A stretch of 64,000 nt of DNA from positions 3,598,501-3,662,500 of the forward strand of contig CP119314.1 in assembly GCA_029202385.1 (NCBI GenBank). The letters run 5' to 3'. The notes beneath the pieces were generated by a model, which was not told the origin of the DNA, did not search any database, and worked only from the letters and a program-made list of their open reading frames with translations. The translations under genes and the position numbers were made by a program. The stretch's first letter is position 1; the number at the start of each line of letters is the position of its first letter. Origin of the DNA: Candidatus Sphingomonas phytovorans (GTDB taxonomy: Bacteria; Pseudomonadota; Alphaproteobacteria; Sphingomonadales; Sphingomonadaceae). Below are positions 52,035 to 61,964 of the stretch, in pieces.

Positions 52035-53612
52035 ATGCCCAAAGTCCTCATTTCCGACAAAATGGATCCCAAGGCAGCCCAGATCTTCCGCGAGCGCGGC
52101 GTCGAGGTCGACGAGATCACCGGCAAGACCCCCGACGAGTTGAAGGCGATCATCGGCCAGTATGACGGCCTCGCCATTCGCAGCTCGACCAAGGTGACCA
52201 GGGACATCCTGGCGCACGCCACCAACCTGAAGGTCGTCGGCCGCGCCGGCATCGGCGTCGACAATGTCGATATCCCCGCCGCCTCGGCGCAGGGCGTGGT
52301 CGTCATGAACACACCGTTCGGCAACTCGATCACCACCGCCGAGCATGCCATCGCGCTGATGTTCGCGCTCGCCCGCCAGCTGCCCGAAGCCGATGCCTCG
52401 ACCCAGGCCGGCAAGTGGGAGAAGAATCGCTTCATGGGCGTCGAGCTGACCAGCAAGACGCTTGGCCTGATCGGCGCCGGCAATATCGGCTCGATCGTCG
52501 CTGACCGCGCGCGCGGCCTCAAGATGAAGGTCGTCGCGTTCGATCCGTTCCTCACGCCCGAGCGCGCGATCGAAATGGGCGTCGAGAAGGTCACGCTTGA
52601 GGACCTGCTGGCCCGTGCCGACTTCATCACGCTGCACACGCCGCTGACCGACCAGACCCGCAACATCCTGTCCGCCGAGAATCTGGCAAAGACGAAGAAG
52701 GGCGTGCGCATCATCAACTGCGCGCGCGGCGGGCTGATCGACGAGGCGGCGCTGAAGGCCGGGCTCGATTCGGGTCATATCGCGGGCGCGGCGCTCGACG
52801 TGTTCGTCGAGGAGCCGGCGAAGGATTCGCCGCTGTTCGGCACGCCCAACTTCGTCTCCACCCCGCATCTCGGCGCCTCCACGTCGGAAGCGCAGGTCAA
52901 TGTCGCGATCCAGGTCGCCGAGCAGATGGCCGATTATCTCGTCTCGGGCGGCGTGACCAACGCGCTCAACGTGCCGAGCCTGTCGGCCGAGGAAGCACCG
53001 AAGCTGAAGCCGTACATGGCGCTGGCCGAGAAGCTTGGCAGCCTGATCGGCCAGCTCGCGCACGGCGCGCTTTCCGGCATCGCGATCGAGGTCGAGGGCG
53101 CGGCCGCATCGCTCAACCAGAAGCCGATCACCAGCGCGGTGCTCGCCGGGCTGATGCGGGTGCACACCGACACGGTGAACATGGTCAACGCCCCGTATCT
53201 CGCCAAGGAGCGCGGCATCGACGTGCGCGAGGTGCGCCATGACCGCGAAGGCGATTATCACACGCTGCTGCGCGTGACGGTAAAGACCGATGCCGGCGAC
53301 CGCTCGGTCGCGGGCACGCTGTTCGGCGACGCCGCCCCGCGCCTGGTCGAACTGTTCGGCATCAAGGTCGAGGCCGATCTGGTCGGGCACATGCTGTACG
53401 TGGTCAACGAGGACGCGCCCGGCTTCATCGGCCGGCTCGGCTCGCTGCTCGGCGAGGAAGGCGTGAACATCGGCACCTTCCATCTCGGCCGCCGTTCGGC
53501 TGGCGGCGAGGCGGTGCTGCTGCTCTCGGTCGACGAGGCGGTGACGCAGGAGCTCATCGCCAAGGTCCGCGCGCTGGCCGGCGTGAAGACCGTGATGGGG
53601 CTGTCGTTCTGA
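52035..53612 (+). CDS. serA: D-3-phosphoglycerate dehydrogenase
   Basis: First step of serine synthesis. 525 residues: the long form with substrate/NAD domains (GLIGAGNIGSIVADRARGLKMKV, NCARGGLIDEAAL, the catalytic His in STPHLGAST), an intervening allosteric substrate-binding-like domain, and a C-terminal ACT domain (MLYVVNEDAPGFIGRLGSLLGEEGVNIGTFHLGR) for serine feedback. ATG 52035 is preceded by GAAAGG; a slightly earlier in-frame ATG at 52020 would add MKGIT. Downstream of serC. Confidence 0.96.
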   Translation: MPKVLISDKMDPKAAQIFRERGVEVDEITGKTPDELKAIIGQYDGLAIRSSTKVTRDILAHATNLKVVGRAGIGVDNVDIPAASAQGVVVMNTPFGNSITTAEHAIALMFALARQLPEADASTQAGKWEKNRFMGVELTSKTLGLIGAGNIGSIVADRARGLKMKVVAFDPFLTPERAIEMGVEKVTLEDLLARADFITLHTPLTDQTRNILSAENLAKTKKGVRIINCARGGLIDEAALKAGLDSGHIAGAALDVFVEEPAKDSPLFGTPNFVSTPHLGASTSEAQVNVAIQVAEQMADYLVSGGVTNALNVPSLSAEEAPKLKPYMALAEKLGSLIGQLAHGALSGIAIEVEGAAASLNQKPITSAVLAGLMRVHTDTVNMVNAPYLAKERGIDVREVRHDREGDYHTLLRVTVKTDAGDRSVAGTLFGDAAPRLVELFGIKVEADLVGHMLYVVNEDAPGFIGRLGSLLGEEGVNIGTFHLGRRSAGGEAVLLLSVDEAVTQELIAKVRALAGVKTVMGLSF

Positions 53613-53622
53613 GTTACTTAAG

Positions 53623-54045
53623 CCCTCTCCCCTCCGGGGAGAGGGTTTGGGAGAGGGGCAGTGCCGCGAACAAGTGAGGCGATGCGTAACTGCGCAAAAC
53701 AAATGCGCAGCGAGCAGACGCATCCTGAAGCGCGCCTCTGGTACCATCTCCGCGCCAAGCGCTTGAACGACATCAAGTTTACCCGGCAGGTGATCATAGG
53801 CCCCTATATCGCCGACTTCGTCGCGCGATCGCACAAGCTGATCGTAGAGGTTGACGGGGACACGCATGGAGACGACGGGGAGCACGACACGCGGCGGACT
53901 GCGTGGCTGGAACAACAAGGCTATCGAGTGATCCGATTCGCGAATGCAGAAGTGATGGGAAACGAGGAGGCTGTGCTTTCAGCCATTCTCGCTGCGCTTC
54001 ATACTGCCCCTCTCCCCGGCCCTCTCCCCGCAAGCGGGGAGAGGG
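53623..54045 (+). mobile_element. DUF559 unit flanked by terminal inverted repeats (copy A)
   Basis: Left end 53623-53662 and right end 54003-54045 are inverted copies: outer hairpin CCCTCTCCCC..GGGGAGAGGG, a 5-nt linker, then GAGAGGGGCAGT. Loops and linkers differ; the 32 arm bases are identical by eye. The only gene inside is the DUF559 ORF, whose GTG start overlaps the inner edge of the left repeat; its last residues and stop are encoded by the right repeat. It lies between serA and hisZ. No target-site duplication is obvious. The term mobile element is inference. Confidence 0.6.
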
Positions 54046-54053
54046 AGAAGTGA
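53661..54053 (+). CDS. DUF559 endonuclease-like protein (copy A)
   Basis: 130 residues of the DUF559 family (Vsr/PD-(D/E)XK-like nucleases). Core: ARLWYHLRAKRLNDIKFTRQVIIGPYIADFVARSHKLIVEVDGDTH, with the catalytic-type Asp in IADF and the EVDG block, then RTAWLEQQGYRVIRFAN. It starts at GTG 53661 with GAGAGGGG upstream supplied by the left repeat; ATG 53682 is an alternative. The last 16 residues (ALHTAPLPGPLPASGEREK) are encoded by the right repeat, and the stop overlaps the GTG of hisZ. Function unknown. Confidence 0.88.
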   Translation: MPRTSEAMRNCAKQMRSEQTHPEARLWYHLRAKRLNDIKFTRQVIIGPYIADFVARSHKLIVEVDGDTHGDDGEHDTRRTAWLEQQGYRVIRFANAEVMGNEEAVLSAILAALHTAPLPGPLPASGEREK

Positions 54054-55153
54054 GTAGTCTCCTCCCCGAAGGTTTCCGCGACCGGCTGCCGCCGTTCGGC
54101 GACGCCGCCGCACGCCTTGAGGCAGCAGTGCTCGGGGCGGCCTATGCGCATGGCTATGAGCGCACCGACCCGGCGCTTGCCGAGTTCGAGGCTGGGCTGG
54201 CCGGCCGGCTGAAAGCCGCGCGCGCGCAGGACGCCGTGCGCTTCGTCGATCCCGTATCGCAGGCGACGCTCGCGATCCGGCCCGACATGACCGCGCAGAT
54301 CGGCCGTATCGCCGCGACACGCATGGGGCATCATCCGCGCCCGGTGCGCCTGTCCTATGCCGGCCCGGTGCTGAAGCTCCGCGCCTCGCAGCTCAGCCCC
54401 GAACGCGAGTTGCGCCAGATCGGCTGCGAGCTGATCGGACTCGACACCGTCGCCGCGGCGCAGGAGATCGTCGGTGTCGCGGTCGAGGCGCTGGAGGCTG
54501 CCGGGGTGCGTGGCGTTTCGATCGATTTCACCTTGCCGGACCTGGTCTCGATCCTTGCCGCGGGCCCGCTGCCCCTCGATCCTGCCTTGATCGAGCCGCT
54601 CCGCGACCGGCTCGACGCCAAGGATGCCGGCGGCGTGGCGGAAATCGCCCCCGCCTATCTCCCGCTGATCGAGTCAGCCGGCCCGTTCGACGCGGCGCAT
54701 GACCGGCTCTGCGCCTTCGATGTCGGCGGGGCGCTGCGCTCGCGACTCGACGGGCTGTGGCAGATCGCCTCGGGCCTCAAGGGCCGCACCGCGCTGACGC
54801 TCGACCCGACCGAGCGCCACGGCTTCGAATATCAGACCTGGCTCGGCTTCTCAATCTTCGCCGACGGCGTGCGCGGCGAAATCGGGCGGGGCGGCAGCTA
54901 CACCATCGTCCATGAGGATGGCAGCGAGGAAGCCGCGACCGGCTTCTCGCTCTATGTCGACGCGATCGTCGCGGCCGGCCTGGCCGATGTGGATCGCCGG
55001 CGCCTGTTCGTGCCGATGGATACCGACCCGGCCCTCGCTGCCGCGATGCGCGCGCAGGGCTGGGTCACCGTCGCAGCGCTCGAGGCGGGCGATACGCCCG
55101 AAGCGCAGCTCTGCACGCATATTTTGGTGGAGGGGACGACCCGGCCGCTCTAA
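54050..55153 (+). CDS. hisZ: ATP phosphoribosyltransferase regulatory subunit
   Basis: Class II tRNA-synthetase-like partner of short-form HisG in histidine synthesis, 367 residues. Visible motifs: LPEGFRDRLPPFGDAAARLEAAVLGAAYAHGYERTDPALAEFE, VRFVDPVSQATLAIRPDMTAQIGRIAATR and GFEYQTWLGFSIFADGV. The GTG start overlaps the stop of the DUF559 gene (GTGA), and its Shine-Dalgarno (GAGAGGGAG) is part of the flanking repeat, so translation is probably coupled. hisG is not in the window. Confidence 0.93.
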   Translation: MSSLLPEGFRDRLPPFGDAAARLEAAVLGAAYAHGYERTDPALAEFEAGLAGRLKAARAQDAVRFVDPVSQATLAIRPDMTAQIGRIAATRMGHHPRPVRLSYAGPVLKLRASQLSPERELRQIGCELIGLDTVAAAQEIVGVAVEALEAAGVRGVSIDFTLPDLVSILAAGPLPLDPALIEPLRDRLDAKDAGGVAEIAPAYLPLIESAGPFDAAHDRLCAFDVGGALRSRLDGLWQIASGLKGRTALTLDPTERHGFEYQTWLGFSIFADGVRGEIGRGGSYTIVHEDGSEEAATGFSLYVDAIVAAGLADVDRRRLFVPMDTDPALAAAMRAQGWVTVAALEAGDTPEAQLCTHILVEGTTRPL

Positions 55154-55159
55154 CACCCA

Positions 55160-55282
55160 CCCGTTCGTCCTGAGTGCCATTGAGCTTGTCGACATGGCGT
55201 ATCGAAGGACAAGCGTCGCATGCTCCAACTGTCCTTCGATACGGGTCTTCGACTTCGCTCAGCCCCTACTCAGGACGAACGG
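55160..55282. repeat. Long inverted repeat between hisZ and purA
   Basis: Perfect 15-nt outer arms CCGTTCGTCCTGAGT / ACTCAGGACGAACGG, and an inner pair GTATCGAAGGACA / TGTCCTTCGATAC. The whole 123-nt unit can fold into one long stem. This TTCGTCCTGAG/CTTCGATAC class of palindrome is widespread in proteobacterial genomes and is unrelated to the DUF559 family above. Confidence 0.85.
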
Positions 55283-55298
55283 AAGATAAGGAAGAGTT

Positions 55299-56588
<1,290 letters not shown>

Positions 56589-56623
56589 GTCGAAGGCGCG
56601 GACTATCGGTCAGCGGGTTTGCC

Positions 56624-56720
56624 CGTCACCCCGGACTTGTTCCGGGGTCCACCGTGCCGCCGACCAGGCGCCGGTGAATTTGCGGAACAGTGAATGCCGG
56701 AACGAGTCCGGCATGACGGT
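56624..56720. repeat. Two hairpins between purA and aroC
   Basis: CACCCCGGACTTGTTCCGGGGT and TGCCGG-AACGAG-TCCGGCATGACGG lie in the convergent gap of purA and aroC. They are the same dispersed GTCACCCCGG / GCCGGCATGAC palindrome family as at 23511-23598 and 9386. A terminator role is likely. Confidence 0.7.
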
Positions 56721-56748
56721 GTAGTCGAGTCGAGAAATCGACTCCCGA

Positions 56749-57819
56749 TCAGCGCCCGGTCTGGGCCCGGTGAAGCAGCTTCTGGTCGGCCAGGACCAGC
56801 GCGACCATCGCCTCGACCACCGGCACGCCGCGGATTCCGACGCAGGGATCGTGGCGCCCCCTGGTCATGATCTCGGTCGCCTCGCCGGTGCGGGTGATCG
56901 TCTCCACCGGCGTCAGGATCGAGCTGGTCGGCTTGAACGCGACACGGACTCGAACCGGTTGACCGGTCGCGATCCCGCCCGCGATGCCGCCGGCATGGTT
57001 GGCGAGGAATTCGGGACCGTCCGCGCCGGGGCGCATCGCATCGGCATTGTCCTCGCCGCGCAGCGCCGCTGCGTCGAAGCCGTCGCCGATCTCGACCCCC
57101 TTCACCGCGTTGATGCTCATGCAGGCCGAGGCGAGCTCGGCGTCGAGCTTGGCATAGAGCGGCGCGCCCCAGCCGGCCGGCACGCCGGTCGCCTCGCACG
57201 CGATCACCGCGCCCAGCGAGGAGCCAGCCTTGCGCGCGCCGTCGACCAATGCCTCCCAGCGCATTGCCGCGTCGGCATCGGGGCAGAAAAAGGGATTGGC
57301 GTCGATCTGGTCGGGATCGAAATTGGCCGGATCGATCCGGTCGCCGCCGATCGCCTCGACCCAGGCGCGTATCCGCACCTCGGGGATCACCAGCCGCGCC
57401 ACCGCGCCCGCCGCGACCCGTGACGCCGTCTCGCGCGCCGAGGAACGCCCGCCCCCGCGATAGTCGCGAAAGCCGTATTTGGCGTCATAGGCATAATCGG
57501 CATGGCCCGGGCGATAGGCCAGCGCGACCTCCGAATAGTCCTTGGAGCGCTGGTCGACATTCTCGATCATCAGGCTGATCGGCGTGCCGGTCGTCCTGCC
57601 CTCGAACACGCCGGAGAGGATGCGGACCTGGTCCGGCTCCTGCCGCTGCGTGGTGAAGCGCGAGGTGCCGGGGCGGCGCTTGTCGAGGAAGGGCTGGATA
57701 TCCTCCTCGGCCAGGGCCAGCCCCGGCGGACACCCGTCGACCACCGCGCCGATGGCGGGGCCGTGCGATTCCCCCCAGGTGGTGAACCGGAAGACATGAC
57801 CGAAACTGTTGAAGCTCAC
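56749..57819 (-). CDS. aroC: Chorismate synthase
   Basis: Last step of the shikimate pathway, FMN-dependent. 356 residues: [28 protein letters not shown] at the start, [23 protein letters not shown] and [18 protein letters not shown] signatures. Start is GTG 57819, which overlaps the stop of the upstream DUF559 gene (GTGA), and its ribosome binding sequence GGAGAGGG comes from the flanking palindrome. Same arrangement as DUF559-hisZ. Confidence 0.97.
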   Translation of the reverse strand: MSFNSFGHVFRFTTWGESHGPAIGAVVDGCPPGLALAEEDIQPFLDKRRPGTSRFTTQRQEPDQVRILSGVFEGRTTGTPISLMIENVDQRSKDYSEVALAYRPGHADYAYDAKYGFRDYRGGGRSSARETASRVAAGAVARLVIPEVRIRAWVEAIGGDRIDPANFDPDQIDANPFFCPDADAAMRWEALVDGARKAGSSLGAVIACEATGVPAGWGAPLYAKLDAELASACMSINAVKGVEIGDGFDAAALRGEDNADAMRPGADGPEFLANHAGGIAGGIATGQPVRVRVAFKPTSSILTPVETITRTGEATEIMTRGRHDPCVGIRGVPVVEAMVALVLADQKLLHRAQTGR

Positions 57820-58238
57820 TTACCCTCTCCCTGAAGGGGAGAGGGAGGGACCCGCCGCGAAGCGGTGGGAGGGTGAGGGGCTGGCGTCCGCGCCGCTTCC
57901 CCGATCGTCGCCACGACACCTTCGATATTCTGCATCACGTCATTGTTCCAGAACCGCCGTACCCGATAGCCTTCGGCCTCTATTAGCCCCGTCCGCCGCG
58001 CGCCATAGGCCCGTGCGTCGGGATCGACATGGGTTTCGCCGTCGACTTCGACGATCAATCGGGCTTCCGCGCAAAAGAAATCCACGATGAAGGTGCCGAG
58101 CCAGACCTGTCGCCGAAATTTCAGACCAGCGACCTGCCTGCCACGAAGATGCTGCCAAAGCCGCTTTTCCGGCTCAGTCGGCTCGCGCCGCAATTGCCGT
58201 TGGCGCTCCAGCGCTTCTTCGCCCGGTGGCCGCTTCAT
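57816..58238 (-). CDS. DUF559 endonuclease-like protein (copy B)
   Basis: 140 residues of the DUF559 (Vsr-like nuclease) family: [29 protein letters not shown], then [20 protein letters not shown] with the catalytic-type Asp and Glu-x-Asp, and [22 protein letters not shown]. It starts with ATG immediately at the inner edge of the right repeat, and its C-terminal 20-odd residues (rich in Pro and Ser, ending SPLQGEGK) are encoded by the left repeat. The stop overlaps the aroC start. It is divergent in sequence from copy A, so not a recent duplication. Confidence 0.88.
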   Translation of the reverse strand: MKRPPGEEALERQRQLRREPTEPEKRLWQHLRGRQVAGLKFRRQVWLGTFIVDFFCAEARLIVEVDGETHVDPDARAYGARRTGLIEAEGYRVRRFWNNDVMQNIEGVVATIGEAARTPAPHPPTASRRVPPSPLQGEGK

Positions 58239-58294
58239 CCCCTCACCCTCCCATGCTTCGCATGGGTCCCTCCCTCTCCCCTTCAGGGAGAGGG
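57823..58294 (-). mobile_element. DUF559 unit flanked by terminal inverted repeats (copy B)
   Basis: Repeats at 57823-57880 and 58239-58294 are inverted copies: hairpin CCCTCTCC..GGAGAGGG, then AGGGACCC, a small variable stem with a GCGAAGC core, then GGGAGGGTGAGGGG. Outside the small stem the 45 arm bases agree without exception by eye. The only gene is the DUF559 ORF, read from the right repeat (which provides its ribosome binding site) into the left. It abuts the fabI stop on one side and the aroC start on the other. The internal plan matches the truB insertion. Confidence 0.65.
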
Positions 58295-58296
58295 AA

Positions 58297-59100
58297 CTAA
58301 ACCAAAGCGATATCCGGCGCGTCTTCCGCCTTCATGCCGATCGCGTGATAGCCGGCATCGACATGGTGCACCTCGCCCGTCACGCCGCTCGCCAGGTCGC
58401 TGAGCAGATAGAGGCCGGCGCCGCCGACATCCTCGATCGTCACGTTGCGCTTCAGCGGCGAGTTCAGCTCGTTCCACTTCAGGATCAGGCGGAAATCGCC
58501 GATGCCCGAGGCGGCGAGCGTCTTGATCGGGCCGGCCGAGATCGCGTTGACCCGGATATTGTCGCGCCCGAGATCGACCGCGAGATACTGCACGCTGGTC
58601 TCGAGCGCTGCCTTGGCCACGCCCATGACGTTATAATGCGGGATGACCTTTTCCGCGCCATAATAGCTGAGCGTCAGCAGCGAGCCGCCGTTCGTCATCA
58701 TCGCCGCCGCGCGCTGCGCCACCGCGACGAAGCTGTAGACCGAGATGTTCATGGTCGTCAGGAAATTGTCGAGGCTGGTGTCCATGAAGCGGCCGCGCAG
58801 CTCGTTCTTGTCGGAAAAGCCGATCGCATGGACGACGAAGTCGATCGTCGGCCAGTCCTTCGCCAGATCGGCAAAGGCATTGTCGAGCGCTGTCATGTCG
58901 GAGACGTCGCAATCGATCAGACGCGTCGAGCCGAGCTGCTCGGCGAGCGGCCTGACGCGCTTCTCGAGCGCTTCACCCTGATACGAAAAGGCGAGCTCAG
59001 CGCCTGCTTCGCTGAGCTTCTTGGCGATTCCCCAGGCGAGCGACCGATCATTGGCCAGACCCATGATCAATCCGCGCTTGCCCTGCATCAATCCCGTCAC
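58297..59100 (-). CDS. fabI: Enoyl-ACP reductase (NADH)
   Basis: Reduces trans-2-enoyl-ACP in fatty acid elongation. 267 residues, SDR fold: LIMGLANDRSLAWGIAKKL nucleotide site, and the FabI catalytic pattern SYYGAEKVIPHYNVMGVAKAALE (Y-x6-K). Start overlaps the stop of the YihY gene by 4 nt. The stop TAG is followed directly by the DUF559 repeat. Confidence 0.96.
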   Translation of the reverse strand: MTGLMQGKRGLIMGLANDRSLAWGIAKKLSEAGAELAFSYQGEALEKRVRPLAEQLGSTRLIDCDVSDMTALDNAFADLAKDWPTIDFVVHAIGFSDKNELRGRFMDTSLDNFLTTMNISVYSFVAVAQRAAAMMTNGGSLLTLSYYGAEKVIPHYNVMGVAKAALETSVQYLAVDLGRDNIRVNAISAGPIKTLAASGIGDFRLILKWNELNSPLKRNVTIEDVGGAGLYLLSDLASGVTGEVHHVDAGYHAIGMKAEDAPDIALV

Positions 59101-60065
59101 GCTGCTGCCGCCTCCTCTTTGTTGCTGCCGCTGAGGTCCTCTACTCCCTCATCATCGGATTCCGCCAGTGCTGCGTTCAATTCGGCGCCAACGACCAGCC
59201 CGAGCCCGACGAAGAAGAAGAAGATCAGCGCGATCATCACGCCGGCCAGACTGCCATAGGTCAGGTCGTAGCTCCCTAGCCTGCCCAGGATGACGGGAAG
59301 CAACGCCGTCACCAGCAGCCACCAGGCCGCAGTGAACAGCGCGCCGGGCCATTTGGGGCATTTGCTCTCACGATACTGGCGCGGGGTGAGCGAATAGAAC
59401 ACCATGTAGAGCGCCGCGAACAGCGCAAGGCCCGGCGCGAGCCGGCTGAACGACACGACCGTCGCCGCGTCCGCCGCGAAGGGCAGCACGCGCACGATGA
59501 ACTGCTCGACCGCGAGCAGCATGATCTGGAAGCTGAAGGCAACGAGGATCAGGATCATCGCGGTCAGGATCAGCCCGATCGACCAGAGGCGATATTGCCA
59601 GAAGGGTCGGATCGACTTCACCCCATAAGCGCGGCGCAGGATGTCGCGAATCGTCTCGATGAAGCTTGCCGTGGTCCACAGGCCGACGATCGCACCGAAC
59701 CAGAGGAGCGAGCCCGAGCGCGCGGTCAGCACGTCGGTGATCGGCGTCTGAAGCACCTGCGCGACGCCCGGCGGCACGGTGCGCAGGAACGCCTCGACCG
59801 CATGGAGCCCCTCGCCGGTCTGCCCGAACAGCCGCGCGACCGCCGCCGCGACGATGAAGAAGGGAAACAGCGTCAGCAGCGAGAGATAGGCAAGGTTGCC
59901 GGCATGGACGAAACCGTCGGTATAGACACCGACCACGACGCGCTTCAGCACCTCGCGCGCGTAGCTCCCAGGCCGCACGAACGCCATGCGCCGGTTCAGC
60001 TTCGTCTGCCCCTCACCCGGCCTTTTGCGGCGCTCCTCGGGCGATTGGGGCGAAACTTCCTGCAT
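59097..60065 (-). CDS. YihY/BrkB-type membrane protein
   Basis: 322 residues of the YihY/virulence factor BrkB family (once misnamed ribonuclease BN). Six membrane segments (first YLSLLTLFPFFIVAAAV, last AGVMIALIFFFFVGLGLVVG) with the family motif ELNAAL near the end. Hydrophilic N-terminus (SPEERRKRPGEGQ). Transport or envelope function unknown. Co-transcribed with fabI and, 7 nt upstream, the dnaJ-like gene. Confidence 0.9.
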   Translation of the reverse strand: MQEVSPQSPEERRKRPGEGQTKLNRRMAFVRPGSYAREVLKRVVVGVYTDGFVHAGNLAYLSLLTLFPFFIVAAAVARLFGQTGEGLHAVEAFLRTVPPGVAQVLQTPITDVLTARSGSLLWFGAIVGLWTTASFIETIRDILRRAYGVKSIRPFWQYRLWSIGLILTAMILILVAFSFQIMLLAVEQFIVRVLPFAADAATVVSFSRLAPGLALFAALYMVFYSLTPRQYRESKCPKWPGALFTAAWWLLVTALLPVILGRLGSYDLTYGSLAGVMIALIFFFFVGLGLVVGAELNAALAESDDEGVEDLSGSNKEEAAAA

Positions 60066-60072
60066 CGGGCGA

Positions 60073-61005
60073 TTAAACGCCCATATGGCCGCGGGGGTTG
60101 CCCTTGTCCCGGTCCTTCCATCCCTGGACGAACTCGGTCAGCGCGGCGTCGTCGGCCGGCACATCGATCATCAGGGTGACGAGCTGGTCGCCCCGCGCGC
60201 CACCCTTCTTGTGGAAGCCGCGCCCGCGCAGGCGGAGCACCTTGCCCGAGGTCGAGCCGGCCGGGATGGTCAGCATCACCGCGCCCTCTACCGTCGGCAC
60301 GCGCACCGATGCGCCAAGTACTGCCTCGGACAGCGTGACCGGCAGGTCGAGCCTGACGTCGTCACCCTCGCGCGCGAAGAAGCGATGCGGCTGGACGGTG
60401 ATCGTAACCATCCCGTCGCCGGCGCCGCCCGGCCCGGGCTGGCCCTTGCCGGCGAGGCGCATCTGCGCACCGCTTTCCAGGCCGGCAGGCAGCTTGAGGT
60501 CGATCGTCTTGCCGTCGGCCAGGGTGATGCGCTGCGGGCTGAGCGTCGCTGCATCAGTGAAGGAAACGTTGAGCTTGTAAGCGACATTGGCGCCCTTGGG
60601 CTGGGGCTTGCGCCCGAAGCCGCCGAAACCGCTGGCGAAGCCGCCGCCGCCCCGCCCGCCGAACATGCCCTCGAAGATGTCGCTGATATCGGGCCCATCC
60701 GCCTCGAACGACGACCCGCCGCCGCCCGGGCCGGGACGGAAGCCGCCCTGGCCGCCCCCGCCAAAGCCGAAGGGCGATGCGGGGTTGCCGTCGCCGTCGA
60801 TCTCGCCGCGATCGAACCGGGCGCGCTTGTCCTTGTCCGTCAGCAGGTCATACGCATTGGTGACCTGGCTGAACCGTTCGGTCGCCTGCTTGTTGTCCTT
60901 GTTGCGATCGGGATGCAGCTCCTTTGCGAGCTTCCGATACGCCTTCTTGATGTCGGCCTCGCTGGCGGTGCGCTGCACGCCCAGCGTAGCATATGGATCG
61001 GCCAC
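60073..61005 (-). CDS. DnaJ C-terminal domain co-chaperone (CbpA-like)
   Basis: 310 residues: J domain (1-70) with HPD at 31-33, a Gly/Phe-rich linker (about 75-135, SPFGFGGGGQGGFRPG...), and two C-terminal substrate-binding domains without the zinc-finger insert of DnaJ. So it is a class B (CbpA-like) Hsp40 that stimulates DnaK. The final residues are DRDKGNPRGHMGV. Confidence 0.93.
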   Translation of the reverse strand: MADPYATLGVQRTASEADIKKAYRKLAKELHPDRNKDNKQATERFSQVTNAYDLLTDKDKRARFDRGEIDGDGNPASPFGFGGGGQGGFRPGPGGGGSSFEADGPDISDIFEGMFGGRGGGGFASGFGGFGRKPQPKGANVAYKLNVSFTDAATLSPQRITLADGKTIDLKLPAGLESGAQMRLAGKGQPGPGGAGDGMVTITVQPHRFFAREGDDVRLDLPVTLSEAVLGASVRVPTVEGAVMLTIPAGSTSGKVLRLRGRGFHKKGGARGDQLVTLMIDVPADDAALTEFVQGWKDRDKGNPRGHMGV

Positions 61006-61073
61006 TTTTGCCCTCTGTTTCTATTCTGGCGCCTATTTGGGGGATCGCGGTCGGAAGCGCAAACCCCTCCTCG

Positions 61074-61964
61074 TCAGGCAACGGCCTCAAGCACCGGCGC
61101 GACATCGACCGACACGGCCATCTTCTGCGCGCCAGATCCCAGCACCACGCCGTCGATCGGCGCGATCTCACCATAGTCCCGGCCGATCGCCATGATGATA
61201 TGGTCGCCCGCCATCCAGATGCCGTTGGTCGGATCGACCCCGACCCAGCCGAGACCGGGCCCGCACCACAGCAGCACCCAGGCATGAGTCGCATCGGCGC
61301 CGACCAGGCGCGGCTGGCCGGGCGGCGGGATCGTGCGGATATAGCCCGAGGCATAGGCAGCAGGCAGCCCGGCGGCGCGCAGCCCGGTGATCATGATCTG
61401 CGCGAAATCCTGGCAGACGCCGCCACGCTTCCTGAACGCCTCGTGCGGCACGGTATCGACCAGCGTCGCCTCCGGATCGAAGGCAAAATCGTTCTGGATG
61501 TGCCGGGCAAGCGCGATGGCAGCCTCAAGCGACGGACGGTCAGGCTGGAGATCCTGCGCGCACCATTCGGCGATATCGCGGTCGAGCGGGATCAGCGGCG
61601 AGGGAAAGAGATAATTGGCTGGCCCGGCGGGCGAGGCATCGCGACTCGCCCGCGCGGCGACCGCCACCTCCGCCAGAGTCGGGTCGCTGTCCGACGGTAT
61701 CGGCACCGGCCGGTCGACCAGGATCCGCGACATGCTTTCGATCACCAGATGGCGGACCGGTTCCTCGACCACCAGCCGCATGACATTGGCGAGCCCGGCC
61801 TCGGCGCGCGCCGGCGCGGTGCGGCCCGATGGGCTGATCGTCAGGCGATAGTCGCGCAATGCCTGGCCCGACCAGTGGATCGGCTTCAGCCGCAGGTTGC
61901 AGCGCGCGAACTTGACCGAGGCGCCATAGTCGAAGCGCGTTATGTGGCGGATATCGTAGATCAC
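61074..61964 (-). CDS. Transglutaminase family protein
   Basis: 296 residues. N-terminal bacterial transglutaminase-like domain (IRHITRFDYGASVKFARCNLRLKP) and core transglutaminase-like domain with Cys in RGGVCQDFAQIM, His in ATHAWVLLW and Asp in VGVDPTNGIW. Such proteins are usually encoded with an alpha-E/ATP-grasp protein and thought to act as peptidases in peptide or cell-wall metabolism. Start overlaps the upstream gene's stop by 4 nt (ATGA). Confidence 0.92.
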   Translation of the reverse strand: MIYDIRHITRFDYGASVKFARCNLRLKPIHWSGQALRDYRLTISPSGRTAPARAEAGLANVMRLVVEEPVRHLVIESMSRILVDRPVPIPSDSDPTLAEVAVAARASRDASPAGPANYLFPSPLIPLDRDIAEWCAQDLQPDRPSLEAAIALARHIQNDFAFDPEATLVDTVPHEAFRKRGGVCQDFAQIMITGLRAAGLPAAYASGYIRTIPPPGQPRLVGADATHAWVLLWCGPGLGWVGVDPTNGIWMAGDHIIMAIGRDYGEIAPIDGVVLGSGAQKMAVSVDVAPVLEAVA

